Source: Clostridia bacterium
Lineage (GTDB): Bacteria; Bacillota; DSM-521; Neomoorellales; SLTJ01
NCBI GenBank assembly: GCA_024653205.1
Contig: JANLFO010000015.1
Span: forward strand, 1-59,600
Direction of reading: 5' to 3'
Length of the DNA stretch: 59,600 nt
The notes under the pieces were generated by a model that saw nothing but the letters and a program-made list of their open reading frames with translations, searched no databases and was not told where the DNA came from. Both the position numbers and the translations under genes were made by a program. Positions 7,282 to 16,131 of this stretch are shown here, one piece after another (the first letter of the stretch is position 1; the number at the start of each line of letters is the position of its first letter).

Positions 7282-8865
7282 CTACCCCACACTGCCTGCA
7301 AGCACCTGCCGCAGGTGGTTCCTTACATCCTTGCGCATGATCTTTCCACTCCCCGACTTCGGCAATTCAGGCAGGATCACGATGGACTTCGGCCTTTCGT
7401 AGCCCGCGAGTTTACCCTTGCAAAACTCAATGAGTTCCTCCTCGGTGGCCGTACCCCCGGGCCAGAGGGCAACGGCTGCTACCACCCTTTCTCCCCATTT
7501 CTCGTCGGGAACGCCAACCACGGCCGCTTCCTTTACTGCCGGATGCAGGCACAGGACTTGTTCAACGTGCGAGGGGTAAACGTTCTCGCCCCCGGTTACG
7601 ATCATGTCGTCCTTCCGATCAAGCAAGTATAAATACCCATCCTCGTCCAACTTGCCAACGTCTCCGGTGAGCAGCCATCCGTCCCTCAGCTTCTGTTGGG
7701 TCAATTCCGGCTGCTTCCAGTAACCCTTCATCGTGTTCTCCGACCGGACGGCAATCTCTCCTGCCTCCCCTGGGGGCAGAAGGTTGCCGTACTCATCAAC
7801 AATCCTTACACGTACGGTACAGTCCGGAACTCCGATCGAACCAAGCCGTCTCCTTTCTGCCTCGGTTGCCCCATCCGTTACGGCGCGTATGTGGTCCTCC
7901 CGAGAAAGGCAGGAGACGATGGGGCCGTTCTCGGTCAGGCCGTACATTTGGATGAATCGATCCCTGCCAAATTTTTGCATCGCCTTTTGCAGTAATCCCA
8001 GAGGCATGGAAGCTCCCACGTAGCTGAAGGTTCGCAGGCTGCTTAGGTCGAAACGATCGAGCGCCGGATGCTCCAGGATCATGGCAATCATGGTTGGCAC
8101 CACGTGGGCGAGGGTGACCCGCTCTCGGGCTGCCACCCGCAGGAACTGCTCCACCTCAAACCGCTCTACCGCGATCTGCGTGGCCCCCACATAGCATGTG
8201 GCCGAAGAAATGGCATGGCCGCCGGAATGGAACCACGGCAGAACGCTATAAGTGACGTCCGTACTTCTTAGGCCCAGGTCCATTATGTGAAGCTTCGAAG
8301 ACTCCAGCTGCATGCGATGGTGATACATGATTCCCTTGGGCAGCCCCGTAGTTCCGCTGGAGTAGATCAGGTAAACAAGGTCGTCATCTTCAGGCAAAGC
8401 ATCCGGTTCCTCGGGGCTGGCCTCTGACAAGGCCTCCTCATACGGTTCCCCCACGGATACGTCTTGGGGCTCACCTAAGGTCAAAACGTGTTTGACGCTG
8501 GGCAATTCACTCCTGATACCTGTCACCAAGTCGCAGAACTTCTGGTGCACTACCAGTACGCCGGCTTCGCTATGGTTGACAATGTACTTGATGGTTTCGG
8601 CAGGAGCTCTCCAGCTTATCGGTACACCCACGTATCCGCCCTTTTCGCATGCTCCCCTGCACTCAAGGAACTCCGCGCAATTCGGAGCCAGGACAGCTAC
8701 CCTGTCTCCTTTCGCCACCCCTCGATTTCGAAGCACCCAGTACAACCTGTTAACCCGCTCATTAATCTCGGCCCACGTTAGACGCTTATCTCCGTCTATG
8801 ACCGCGACCTTACTCCCATAGAATTCCGCGTTTCTCCTCCACAATTCCGGACACCAGCTTTGCAT
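7282..8865 (-). CDS. Acyl-CoA synthetase (AMP-forming, fatty-acid/aryl-acid ligase type)
   Basis: A 527-residue adenylate-forming enzyme that activates a carboxylic acid to its CoA thioester via an acyl-AMP. Signatures are the P-loop YSSGTTGLPKG (about residue 170), YGLTENGP, the hinge region LLTGDVGKLDEDGYLYLLDRKDDMI, GGENVYPSHVE and the catalytic lysine segment PKSGSGKIMRKDVR near the C-terminus. ATG 8865 is chosen over upstream starts because GGGGGG lies 7 nt before it and homologues begin near this point. It follows the acyl-CoA dehydrogenase by 90 nt. The substrate cannot be read from the sequence. Confidence 0.9.
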   Translation of the reverse strand: MQSWCPELWRRNAEFYGSKVAVIDGDKRLTWAEINERVNRLYWVLRNRGVAKGDRVAVLAPNCAEFLECRGACEKGGYVGVPISWRAPAETIKYIVNHSEAGVLVVHQKFCDLVTGIRSELPSVKHVLTLGEPQDVSVGEPYEEALSEASPEEPDALPEDDDLVYLIYSSGTTGLPKGIMYHHRMQLESSKLHIMDLGLRSTDVTYSVLPWFHSGGHAISSATCYVGATQIAVERFEVEQFLRVAARERVTLAHVVPTMIAMILEHPALDRFDLSSLRTFSYVGASMPLGLLQKAMQKFGRDRFIQMYGLTENGPIVSCLSREDHIRAVTDGATEAERRRLGSIGVPDCTVRVRIVDEYGNLLPPGEAGEIAVRSENTMKGYWKQPELTQQKLRDGWLLTGDVGKLDEDGYLYLLDRKDDMIVTGGENVYPSHVEQVLCLHPAVKEAAVVGVPDEKWGERVVAAVALWPGGTATEEELIEFCKGKLAGYERPKSIVILPELPKSGSGKIMRKDVRNHLRQVLAGSVG

Positions 8866-8955
8866 TCTTCGCCCCCCTTCCCGACCTATCATGAGCACGG
8901 TAGCAAGTCTCCCTCCCGGCGGGGGAGGCCGGGCGTGACGGCCGGAAGCCACCCC

Positions 8956-10107
8956 TCAGACGGCCGATCTGCCGGCCTCCAGAGCCCGAGCAACCACGAT
9001 GCGCTGTATTTGATTGGTTCCCTCAAAGATCGCAAATACTTTGGCATCGCGCATCATACGCTCCACCGGGTATTCGCGGCAGTACCCGTACCCGCCGAAC
9101 ACCTGCACCGCATCCCGCGTAACGTCCATGACCATGTCCGTAGCCCACAGTTTGGCCATAGCAGAGAACTTGCTTGTGTCAGGGTCCCGGCAATCGTACT
9201 TCCATGCCGCCAAATACCCCAGCCAGCGGGCGGTCTGCACCTTGGTTTCCATGTCCGCCAGCATGAACTGGATTCCCTGGTGCCTGATAATGGGCACACC
9301 GAACTGAACTCTGGTGCAAGCATAGTCGGTGGCCGCCTCCAGCGCTCCCTGGGCCAGCCCAATAGCCTGGAAGGCTACCGTGATTCTCCCCTTGTCCAGG
9401 CATTTCATGGCTATCCTAAACCCGTCACCCACTTCTCCGAGCAACATCTCCTTGCCCACCCGGACGCCATCCAGTATGACCTCGCCTGTAGGAGACCCGC
9501 GCAGTCCCATCTTCTTTTCAACCTTTCCGGTGCCAAGCCCGGGAGCGCCCTTCTCCACCAGAAAGGCCGAGATCCTGTCGCCGGCGCTGGTGGGAACCTT
9601 TGCAAATATCGTAAACAGATCGGCTACCGGAGCGTTGGTGATAAAGGTCTTGGTCCCCGTGATCACATACTCATCGCCGTGGGGTACGGCCCTGGTCTGT
9701 ATCGCCCCAACGTCAGAACCCGCATTCGGCTCGGTGAGGGCAAAGGTCGGGAATACCTTGCCTTCGGCTATGGGCGGCAAGTATTTCCGCTTCTGGTCCT
9801 CGTTGCCGGCTACTATGATTGGAATGGAGCCCAGCGAGAAGCACCCGAAAATCATTGAGCTCGATCCGCAGACCCGTGCTACTTCTTCCATTGCCGCGCA
9901 ATAGGTGGTAAGGCGGCCGTCAATGCCCCCGTACTCCTCGGGTACTGCCAAAGCCAGGATACCGTTTTCGGCCATTATCTGCTTTACGTCCCAGGGGAAC
10001 TCCTCTGCCTCGTCAATCGCTTGGGCCCGGGGGGCCACCTTTTCGGCCATTATTCTTCTCACGGTGCGGCGGATACTCTCCTGATCCTCGTCCAGACGGA
10101 AGTCCAC
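8956..10107 (-). CDS. Acyl-CoA dehydrogenase
   Basis: A 383-residue FAD enzyme that introduces the alpha-beta double bond into an acyl-CoA. Visible blocks are the VDFRLDEDQ start, YGGIDGR, LTEPNAGSD, FITNAPVADLF, the RVQFGVPI motif, FGGYGYCREYPVERMMRDAK and FEGTNQIQR. The Glu of FEGT is the family's catalytic base. GTG 10107 fits the MDF start typical of the family and has GGAGG 8 nt upstream; an earlier GTG at 10113 is too close to that site. Electrons would go to an electron-transfer flavoprotein, which is not encoded in the window. Confidence 0.93.
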   Translation of the reverse strand: MDFRLDEDQESIRRTVRRIMAEKVAPRAQAIDEAEEFPWDVKQIMAENGILALAVPEEYGGIDGRLTTYCAAMEEVARVCGSSSMIFGCFSLGSIPIIVAGNEDQKRKYLPPIAEGKVFPTFALTEPNAGSDVGAIQTRAVPHGDEYVITGTKTFITNAPVADLFTIFAKVPTSAGDRISAFLVEKGAPGLGTGKVEKKMGLRGSPTGEVILDGVRVGKEMLLGEVGDGFRIAMKCLDKGRITVAFQAIGLAQGALEAATDYACTRVQFGVPIIRHQGIQFMLADMETKVQTARWLGYLAAWKYDCRDPDTSKFSAMAKLWATDMVMDVTRDAVQVFGGYGYCREYPVERMMRDAKVFAIFEGTNQIQRIVVARALEAGRSAV

Positions 10108-10126
10108 AACCACCGCCTCCTATGGG

Positions 10127-10606
10127 CTAACGCACGGGCTCAAAAGCGTAATAGACCCGCTCCTGCTTTATTACGCCACTGCGCGTTTCCTGAGGAACTT
10201 CCGGGATCGGAAACACTACCAACCTCACCTCATCGCCCTCCCTAACCTCACCGGGTTGGCAGTTAACCAGCCGCACGAACATGGTCATCTCTCCCTGCAA
10301 ATCCACCAGCGCGTGTATCAGCGGCGCTTCAAACCCCAGGGGCACGCCCTGGACTTCCTCGGTCAAGACCAGAACTTTTCCCCGCGTGGGAAGGTCTACC
10401 CATTCCATGTCTTCAGAGTAACAATTCGAGCAAATCGCCCGGGGCGGAAAACTGCGGCGGCCGCAAGCTCGGCACCTGGTGGTGGTGAACCGGCCCTGTT
10501 TCAGGTGCTCGTAGAACGGCCAGATGCGGGTAAACTCCTTGGACTGCTGGGGATAGAAGTCCATGCTGGCGGCATACCTACCCTCCAGTATCGGTAAGGC
10601 GGTCAA
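10127..10606 (-). CDS. DUF35 Zn-ribbon/OB-fold protein, thiolase partner subunit
   Basis: A 159-residue protein with a rubredoxin-like zinc ribbon (CRACGRRSFPPRAICSNC, about residues 45-62), then an OB fold (VLVLTEEVQGVPLGFEAPLIHALVDL). Proteins of this family form complexes with SCP-x-type thiolases, as BbsA does with BbsB, and are thought to guide acyl-CoA binding. The TTG start at 10606 overlaps the thiolase stop (TTGA) with GGGAGGG upstream, so the two are translationally coupled, which supports a heteromeric enzyme. Confidence 0.88.
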   Translation of the reverse strand: MTALPILEGRYAASMDFYPQQSKEFTRIWPFYEHLKQGRFTTTRCRACGRRSFPPRAICSNCYSEDMEWVDLPTRGKVLVLTEEVQGVPLGFEAPLIHALVDLQGEMTMFVRLVNCQPGEVREGDEVRLVVFPIPEVPQETRSGVIKQERVYYAFEPVR

Positions 10607-11778
10607 CTCTTATCCCTCCCGTAGATAATGACCGTATGAGCAGCCGCCGGGCCGCTCAGGTTATGCGTGAGTCCGAACCGCGCCCCCTCTACCTGACGCG
10701 CCGCTCTTCCCTGCAATTGCTTCATGATCTCAATAGCTTGACGCAAACCCGTGCCGCCGAACGGGTGCCCACAGCTGAGCAGGCCCCCGTCAGTGTTGAC
10801 TGCCACTTGCCCACCAAAGTCCGATTTGCCTTCCTGAACGAACCACCCACCCTCGCCCTTCTCGCAAAAGCCCAGATCCTCGTACTCGATTATTTCCGAA
10901 ATGGTAAAGCAGTCGTGGGTTTGAGCCACGTCTATATCGGCAGGCTTTACTCCGGCTCGCTTGTACGCCATTTGGGCGGCAATCCTTAGCGCTTCCCACG
11001 TAGTCCAATTGGGCTGGTTGGCGGACATGTTATGCAGGGTGGCCTGCCCGGTACCCCGGACGTACACCAGAGGTCGGTCGGTTAAGTCCCTCGCCTTCTC
11101 CTCACAAGCCAGAATTACCGCTGCCGCTCCATCGGTAACCGGACAGCAATCGTACAGCTTGAGAGGAGACACTATAGGACGGGCGTTGAGGGCCGTTTCA
11201 AGGTCAATCGGTTGCCGGAACTGCCCCCTGGGATTGTTCACGCCGTTTCGCCGGTTCTTGACCGCTACCAGAGCCATTTGCTCCTCCGTAGTGCCGTAAA
11301 GCTTCATATGCTGTTTGGCCACCATGGCAAAGATCGGCGGCGGCAAGCCCAGCCCCTGGGCACCGTCCCACTCCCGGTCGGCAGTGCCCAGCTCGCTGTA
11401 GAATACCTCCCACCGCTGGGGCATGTAGAGCTTCTCTCCCCCGGCCACCATGACCACGTCCGCTGCCCCGCTCTTGATCAGCCCGTAGGCCATGATTAGT
11501 GCCGAGCTGCCGCTGGCGCACAGTAGCTCCACCCGCGCGCATACGCTCCTGGGTCTAATGCCCAGCTGCTCCGCTACTAGAGGAGCAAGGTGCGTCTGAA
11601 AGGAGCAGCGCTCGGTGAAGGCACTGGCCACGATCAGCCCGTCGACATCGGTGGGCCTCACCGCCGGGTTATCCTCGAAGCAGGCTTTGGCCGCTTCCTG
11701 GAAAAGGTCTCTCTGGGAAGCTTCACGCACCCCCCACTGGGACATGCCTCCTGCGATCAGGCAGACGTTCCGTTCCAT
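10603..11778 (-). CDS. Thiolase family protein (SCP-x/DUF35-associated type)
   Basis: A 391-residue thiolase-superfamily enzyme. The nucleophilic cysteine lies in ELLCASGSSA, an HDCFTI block follows, and GHPFGGTG carries the catalytic His near the C-terminus. The second-cysteine motif of classical biosynthetic thiolases (CAxG near the end) is replaced, as in SCP-x/benzoylsuccinyl-type thiolases. ATG 11778 is preferred to an upstream GTG-type extension because GGAGGG precedes it and MERNVCLIAGG matches the family start. It would cleave the 3-ketoacyl-CoA made by the upstream dehydrogenase. Confidence 0.9.
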   Translation of the reverse strand: MERNVCLIAGGMSQWGVREASQRDLFQEAAKACFEDNPAVRPTDVDGLIVASAFTERCSFQTHLAPLVAEQLGIRPRSVCARVELLCASGSSALIMAYGLIKSGAADVVMVAGGEKLYMPQRWEVFYSELGTADREWDGAQGLGLPPPIFAMVAKQHMKLYGTTEEQMALVAVKNRRNGVNNPRGQFRQPIDLETALNARPIVSPLKLYDCCPVTDGAAAVILACEEKARDLTDRPLVYVRGTGQATLHNMSANQPNWTTWEALRIAAQMAYKRAGVKPADIDVAQTHDCFTISEIIEYEDLGFCEKGEGGWFVQEGKSDFGGQVAVNTDGGLLSCGHPFGGTGLRQAIEIMKQLQGRAARQVEGARFGLTHNLSGPAAAHTVIIYGRDKS

Positions 11779-11894
11779 CGGTGAGTGTCCCTCCTCTGAA
11801 TCCCCGAATATCCTCAATTAGCGCCGGGCCGGCGGGCTACCGCGCCTTCCCCGCTGCCCGGCCGTCGGCCCGGCGCCCCCTACCCGCCAGCGTA

Positions 11895-12755
11895 TCAGCT
11901 CGATTCGTAATCGTACCACCCGGCTCCGGTTTTCCGCCCCAGCCGACCCGCCTTTATTAGCAGCCTCAGACTCAGAGGCGGGTTCCATCGGGACTCTTGA
12001 AACTCCTGGGCCAGGTACCGGAGATTGTGATAGCCTATATCCAGGCCCGTAAAGTCATGCAGTTCAAACGGACCCATAGGATGGTTGAGCCCGAGCTTCG
12101 CCGCCCGGTCGACATCCTCGAAGGAGGCCACGCCTTCCTCTACCAGCCGGATGGCCTCAACATACTGCGCCAGCATGAGACGGTTCACGACAAAGCCGGG
12201 TGAATCTTTATTCACCAGTATGGGTGTCTTGCCCAGGCGCCGCGCCAGCTCCATAACGCTTTGCACCGTTTCGTCGCCAGTATGGTAACCCCTGATTACC
12301 TCTACCAGACGCATTACCGGCGCCGGGTTGAAGAAGTGCATGCCGACCACCTGTTGCGGGCGCCTGGTGGCCGCGGCCAGGGAGGTAATAGACACTCCGG
12401 AAGTGTTGGAGGCCAGAATTACGCCCGTCCTGCAGGTTGCATCCAATTCGCGAAATACTTCTTGCTTCAGGCTCTCATCCTCAAAGACGGCCTCAATGAC
12501 AAAGTCTGCCGGACCCACGCCAGCCACTCCTGCCGCCGTCCGGATGCGGCCCAAAATGGCTTCCCGGTCGGTGCCGGGAATCTTCCCCTTCTCGACCAGT
12601 CGCGACAGCTGGCGGCCTATCTCCTCCACGGCCCGGTCCGCAATATCCAGATTGACATCACTCAGGATCACCTCCAGCCCCGATTGGCTCGCCAGTTGGG
12701 CGATACCCCTGCCCATCGCCCCCGCGCCTACTATGCCGATAACTCCGATTTCCAT
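11895..12755 (-). CDS. 3-hydroxyacyl-CoA dehydrogenase
   Basis: A 286-residue NAD-dependent enzyme oxidising (S)-3-hydroxyacyl-CoA, the size of stand-alone HBD enzymes. It starts with the Rossmann motif GIVGAGAMGRGIAQ. The catalytic His is in VGMHFFNPAPVM, a conserved Glu/Asn block is FVVNRLMLAQYVEA, and the C-terminal domain has LGLNHPMGPFELHDFTGLD. ATG 12755 is chosen: GGAGG lies 8 nt upstream, and the longer frame would read through the promoter region. First gene of the operon and about 90 nt after the sigma-54 start site. No fused hydratase domain is present. Confidence 0.93.
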   Translation of the reverse strand: MEIGVIGIVGAGAMGRGIAQLASQSGLEVILSDVNLDIADRAVEEIGRQLSRLVEKGKIPGTDREAILGRIRTAAGVAGVGPADFVIEAVFEDESLKQEVFRELDATCRTGVILASNTSGVSITSLAAATRRPQQVVGMHFFNPAPVMRLVEVIRGYHTGDETVQSVMELARRLGKTPILVNKDSPGFVVNRLMLAQYVEAIRLVEEGVASFEDVDRAAKLGLNHPMGPFELHDFTGLDIGYHNLRYLAQEFQESRWNPPLSLRLLIKAGRLGRKTGAGWYDYESS

Positions 12756-12854
12756 CCCCATCTCCTCCACGGCCTGTGTTTTTGACCGCCACTTACCGGG
12801 CTCGATAATCGGGTCCTCGCCTTTTTCTTCGCGTTCACTTACCTTGAAAAATAT

Positions 12855-12870
12855 TGCAACTACCGTGCCA
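12855..12870 (-). promoter_or_regulatory. Sigma-54 promoter of the acyl-CoA catabolic operon
   Basis: Minus strand reads TGGCACG (12870-12864), GTAG, TTGCA (12859-12855), a full match to the -24/-12 consensus. The start site would be near 12845, with a 90-nt leader before the HBD gene. It needs an AAA+ activator such as the one encoded at 13261. Confidence 0.88.
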
Positions 12871-13027
12871 GAACGGGGAGCGGCCGCTTCCCTGTTGAGA
12901 GAGGCCAGGTGGGTCCCGGCGGAGCACCTACCGGTTCTGAGGACGGACGGCTCGTGGAGCCTTCCCAAGGAGGTCATGTTATGTGAGCCGTTTCGAGTGG
13001 ATCAGAACTAATTCACTTGAACCTTTA

Positions 13028-13061
13028 TTGCCGGTATTGTATCTTTTCTATAGACCGGCAA
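13028..13061. promoter_or_regulatory. Candidate enhancer palindrome between the two sigma-54 promoters
   Basis: TTGCCGGT (13028-13035) and ACCGGCAA (13054-13061) are perfect 8-bp inverted arms with an 18-nt AT-rich spacer. They lie about 130-180 bp from both sigma-54 promoters, the usual distance for an activator site. Shorter palindromes (GGCTC-GTG-GAGCC near 12946-12958) also occur. Binding is inference. Confidence 0.45.
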
Positions 13062-13180
13062 CTAGTACGATCTCGCGAACCAGACGGCTCGAGGCTACAG
13101 GTCTATATAGTATACAATTTTCCTCCATGGGGGCGGCACCGTGCGATCACCGGGAAGCCCGCACGGCAAGCGGCCCGGCC

Positions 13181-13196
13181 TGGCACGGTAGTTGCT
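13181..13196 (+). promoter_or_regulatory. Sigma-54 promoter of the activator gene
   Basis: TGGCACG (13181-13187), GTAG, TTGCT (13192-13196) matches the -24/-12 consensus and has the same GTAG spacer as the opposite promoter at 12855. It points to the PAS-AAA-Fis gene, with a predicted start near 13207 and a 54-nt leader. Autoactivation of the regulator is implied. Confidence 0.85.
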
Positions 13197-13260
13197 TCAG
13201 CAGCGATATGGGGGGTTGGCCTTGTCTACGGCCACAAGAGACTACCGGGAGGGGTGAACG

Positions 13261-14679
13261 GTGGAATCCAGGTCGAACGGTGAGGCCACACGTGCGGTAG
13301 CACTGCTTCAAAGCAACGCGAATAACATTTTGGGGCTTCTGGAGGCGATCGATGATGCCGTTATCGTGGTGGATGCCCAAGGCAAGATAATTTATGTTAA
13401 CAAGGCATACGAACGCATTGTAGGGGTCAAGGCCGCCCGGGTGCTGGGACGCAACGTGGCCATGCAGTTTCCCAATGATAAATTGGTGCAAGTACTTCAA
13501 ACAGGAATACCCATTCTTGAGAGCGATGACTACGATGAAACCTTCGGCTATCGCATCCTGGCAAACTGCCTACCCATAAAAGATCCGGGTGGCAAAATAA
13601 TTGGTGCAGTCGGCATCGGCACTTCTTCCCCCATCTATCATTTGTCTCAGCGACTGGCTTCTTATGTCAACGCCACCAAGGCAAAGAAACAAAACATTCC
13701 TCCAACCCGTGAGGCCCTACCCTCTCCCTTTGCCAAGATCATTGGCAATGACCCCGCTTTTGTGCGGGCTCTGCAGATGGCAGCGTTAGCCGCCCTGGTG
13801 GACTGCAACATCCTATTACGGGGGGAGACCGGGACAGGCAAGACCCTAATGGCCGAAGCCATCCACGAATCGAGTTTCAGGAAGCCGGGCCCCTTTGTCG
13901 AGCTGAATTGCGCAGCCATTCCGGAGTCCCTGTTGGAATCGGAGCTGTTCGGCTACGAACGCGGTGCGTTTACCGGGGCCAATCCAAAGGGAAAACCGGG
14001 CAAGTTTGAAAAGGCCGATGGCGGAACCTTGTTTCTGGACGAAATAGGAGACATCTCCCTGAACATGCAGGCCAAGTTGCTGCAAGCCATCGAATCGAGG
14101 CGAATTGAGAGAATAGGAGGAACCAGGTCAAGAAAGGTGAACATCAGGCTAATCGCCGCCACCAACAAGCACCTTGAAATAATGGTCCAGCAGCGACAGT
14201 TCCGGGCGGATCTCTACTACCGGCTAAACGTGGTACCGATCTTTGTGCCCGCTCTGCGGGAAAGACAAGGGGATATACCCCTTCTGGCAACCCACTTCCT
14301 CAATCGGTTTTGTCGTGCCTACGGAAAACAGATTAGTTTCTCTCCTGCTATCTTCCAAGCCCTTGAAAGACACAGCTGGCCGGGGAACGTCAGAGAGCTG
14401 GCCAACGTAATAGAGCATTCGGTGGTAATGTGCCGGGGTTCGGTAATTCTTCCTGAACACCTTCCCGAATACCTTAGGGGCTACTGCTCGGCCAGAAACC
14501 CGGCTCCGCAAGTCTCCTCCTCCATTGACAACCTAAAGGCACTGATTGAAAACCTCGAAAAGGAAGCCATAAGTGCGGCGCTCAAAAGGACCGGAAACAA
14601 CCGGTCCAAAGCTATTCAATTGCTAGGAATAAGCCGCCGGTCTTTTTACGAAAAACTGCGCAAATATCAACTCGGCTAA
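13261..14679 (+). CDS. Sigma-54-dependent transcriptional activator (PAS - AAA+ - Fis HTH)
   Basis: A 472-residue enhancer-binding protein. A PAS sensor (about residues 20-125; DDAVIVVDAQGKIIYVNKAYE) comes first. The AAA+ domain (160-385) has Walker A GETGTGKT (188-195), the sigma-54 contact loop GAFTGA (235-240), Walker B TLFLDEIG and the arginine-finger region. A Fis-type helix-turn-helix (NNRSKAIQLLGISRRSFYEKL) ends the protein. With a PAS domain rather than a receiver it probably senses a small ligand or redox state directly. The GTG start has GGGAGGGG upstream. It lies divergent from the acyl-CoA operon, and both units carry sigma-54 promoters, so it is the likely activator of both. Confidence 0.93.
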   Translation: MESRSNGEATRAVALLQSNANNILGLLEAIDDAVIVVDAQGKIIYVNKAYERIVGVKAARVLGRNVAMQFPNDKLVQVLQTGIPILESDDYDETFGYRILANCLPIKDPGGKIIGAVGIGTSSPIYHLSQRLASYVNATKAKKQNIPPTREALPSPFAKIIGNDPAFVRALQMAALAALVDCNILLRGETGTGKTLMAEAIHESSFRKPGPFVELNCAAIPESLLESELFGYERGAFTGANPKGKPGKFEKADGGTLFLDEIGDISLNMQAKLLQAIESRRIERIGGTRSRKVNIRLIAATNKHLEIMVQQRQFRADLYYRLNVVPIFVPALRERQGDIPLLATHFLNRFCRAYGKQISFSPAIFQALERHSWPGNVRELANVIEHSVVMCRGSVILPEHLPEYLRGYCSARNPAPQVSSSIDNLKALIENLEKEAISAALKRTGNNRSKAIQLLGISRRSFYEKLRKYQLG

Positions 14680-14703
14680 GGCCCCGGCCTGTGGGCGATG
14701 CCT

Positions 14704-15255
14704 TTACCGCTTACGGGTTCCCTTGGCCCCGCAGGCCTCAAGCTGGCTGCGGTACAGGGCCCGCAGCTCGGCAAAGAAGCGGTGGTATTCCGGGGTGCGG
14801 TAATCCGGGTAGGTCCAGGGAAGACTCACGAACTGCCCCCGCCGGTACATCAGGGTGACTTCGCCGTAAATGCCCCTGCCGAGGTACACCCGGTGGGAAA
14901 AGTCCTTGGTGGTAGCCAGTACCAGCCTGGCCGAAGTCAGGTAACCCGGGTCCAGGTTGACCCGCCGCCGGCCCTCGAGCGCAAATTCGTCCTCCACCGC
15001 GTTGGTGAAATGCTTGATCTCCGGAAGCCGGCCCGGCTCCACCAGGAACTCGAATCCCCAAAACTGCCGCTTCAGGGTGGGCCCCATTTCCGCCTCGTAG
15101 TAGCGGGTAAAGGCAAAATCCCAAAGGGGCGAGGGCAGGTCCACCGGCCCGAACTCCGCCTCCAGGCGGCCCCGCACGGCGGGCAGGAGCTCCGCCGCTG
15201 CCGCCAGCACGCCCACGAAGAGCTTCACCGGTTGGGGCTCCGTCACCCGGCCCAC
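14704..15255 (-). CDS. DUF4416 family protein
   Basis: A 183-residue soluble protein of the DUF4416 type. Recognisable features are KLFVGVLAA at the start, FTRYYEAEMGP, FWGFEFLVEPGRLPEIKHFTN, NLDPGYL, LVLATTKDFSHRVYLGRGIYGEVTLMY and WTYPDYR. The function is unknown; members are common in Firmicutes, Deltaproteobacteria and Thermotogae. The GTG start is supported by GGGAGGGG about 10 nt upstream. It follows the QueG-like gene by 25 nt on the same strand and ends tail-to-tail with the activator gene. Confidence 0.82.
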   Translation of the reverse strand: MGRVTEPQPVKLFVGVLAAAAELLPAVRGRLEAEFGPVDLPSPLWDFAFTRYYEAEMGPTLKRQFWGFEFLVEPGRLPEIKHFTNAVEDEFALEGRRRVNLDPGYLTSARLVLATTKDFSHRVYLGRGIYGEVTLMYRRGQFVSLPWTYPDYRTPEYHRFFAELRALYRSQLEACGAKGTRKR

Positions 15256-15280
15256 CCGGCTTCACCCCCTCCCGGAAACC

Positions 15281-15967
15281 TCAGCCCTTACCTTTCCCGG
15301 CGCAGGCCCGCACGCACAGGCCGCAGATGTACTGCCCTATACGCCTTTCCCGGCCGAAGGTCTTGAGCTGCTCGAAGCAGGCCCGGTGATCGAAGGCAGC
15401 TGCGTCTCCCTTTATGGCCCCCGCCGGGCAGACCGCGGCGCATCGCCGGCAGCGGCCGCAATCGCGCTCCAGGGGCCGGTCGGGGGGCAGGGGCAGATCG
15501 GTGAGCACGGAAACCAAACGTACCTGCGAACCGTACTGCGGGGTGACCAGCAGGTTGTTGCGGCCCCTCCAGCCCAGGCCGGCCAGGTAGGCCACCCGCC
15601 GGTGGCAGAGGTGGCCCCGCTGTTCCTCCCAGTCCACCACCTGGGAGGCCGGTACGGCCAGGGCCCGGCCCCCGCGGGATTCCAGCCGGCGGGCCAGTTC
15701 CAGCGCCAGGCGGTCCAGCCAGAAGTTCAGCTGCCGGTAATGATGGTAATAGAGCAGATTGGGACCGCCGGCCAGAGTGGCCAGCACCGTGGGCGAAACC
15801 CGCACCGCCAGGCTGACCGCGCGGGGAAAGGAGGCCAGCAGTTCCGGCGGCAACTGGCAGGAAGGCAGGCTCTGCCCTTCCAGGTCGGCAACGCCGAGAA
15901 GATCGACCCCTTCTCCGCGCGCCCACTCCTCAACCTCGGCCCGCAGCTCGGCAGCGGTTCCGGCCAT
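15281..15967 (-). CDS. QueG-related double [4Fe-4S] protein
   Basis: A 228-residue protein with a cobalamin-reductase-like N-terminal half and a ferredoxin-like tail. The first cluster motif is CGRCRRCAAVCP (about residue 165-176). The second is formed by a lone Cys (ACFEQL) plus CGLCVRAC near the C-terminus. Epoxyqueuosine reductase QueG has this cluster arrangement, but QueG is normally about 350 residues with a HEAT-like end. This shorter relative may have another role, and its function is left open. ATG 15967 has GGAGGG upstream. Confidence 0.72.
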   Translation of the reverse strand: MAGTAAELRAEVEEWARGEGVDLLGVADLEGQSLPSCQLPPELLASFPRAVSLAVRVSPTVLATLAGGPNLLYYHHYRQLNFWLDRLALELARRLESRGGRALAVPASQVVDWEEQRGHLCHRRVAYLAGLGWRGRNNLLVTPQYGSQVRLVSVLTDLPLPPDRPLERDCGRCRRCAAVCPAGAIKGDAAAFDHRACFEQLKTFGRERRIGQYICGLCVRACAGKGKG

Positions 15968-16131
15968 AGCTTACGACTCCCTCCTCGCCTGGGCCCGCTA
16001 CCGCCTCCCGGGATGCTGCGGCCCGGCGGCCGCCGGATCGGGACCGCCGTCCGACCAACGGCAGCACGGTCGGCGCCAAGGGAAGCCGGAGCGCCGGCCC
16101 CGGGACGTACGGCCCCAGGCCATCCGAGCTG

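Noticed and set aside
12755-12977. N-terminal extension of the 3-hydroxyacyl-CoA dehydrogenase frame
   Set aside because: The extra 74 codons cross the sigma-54 promoter and precede the Rossmann fold, and a good ribosome site supports ATG 12755.
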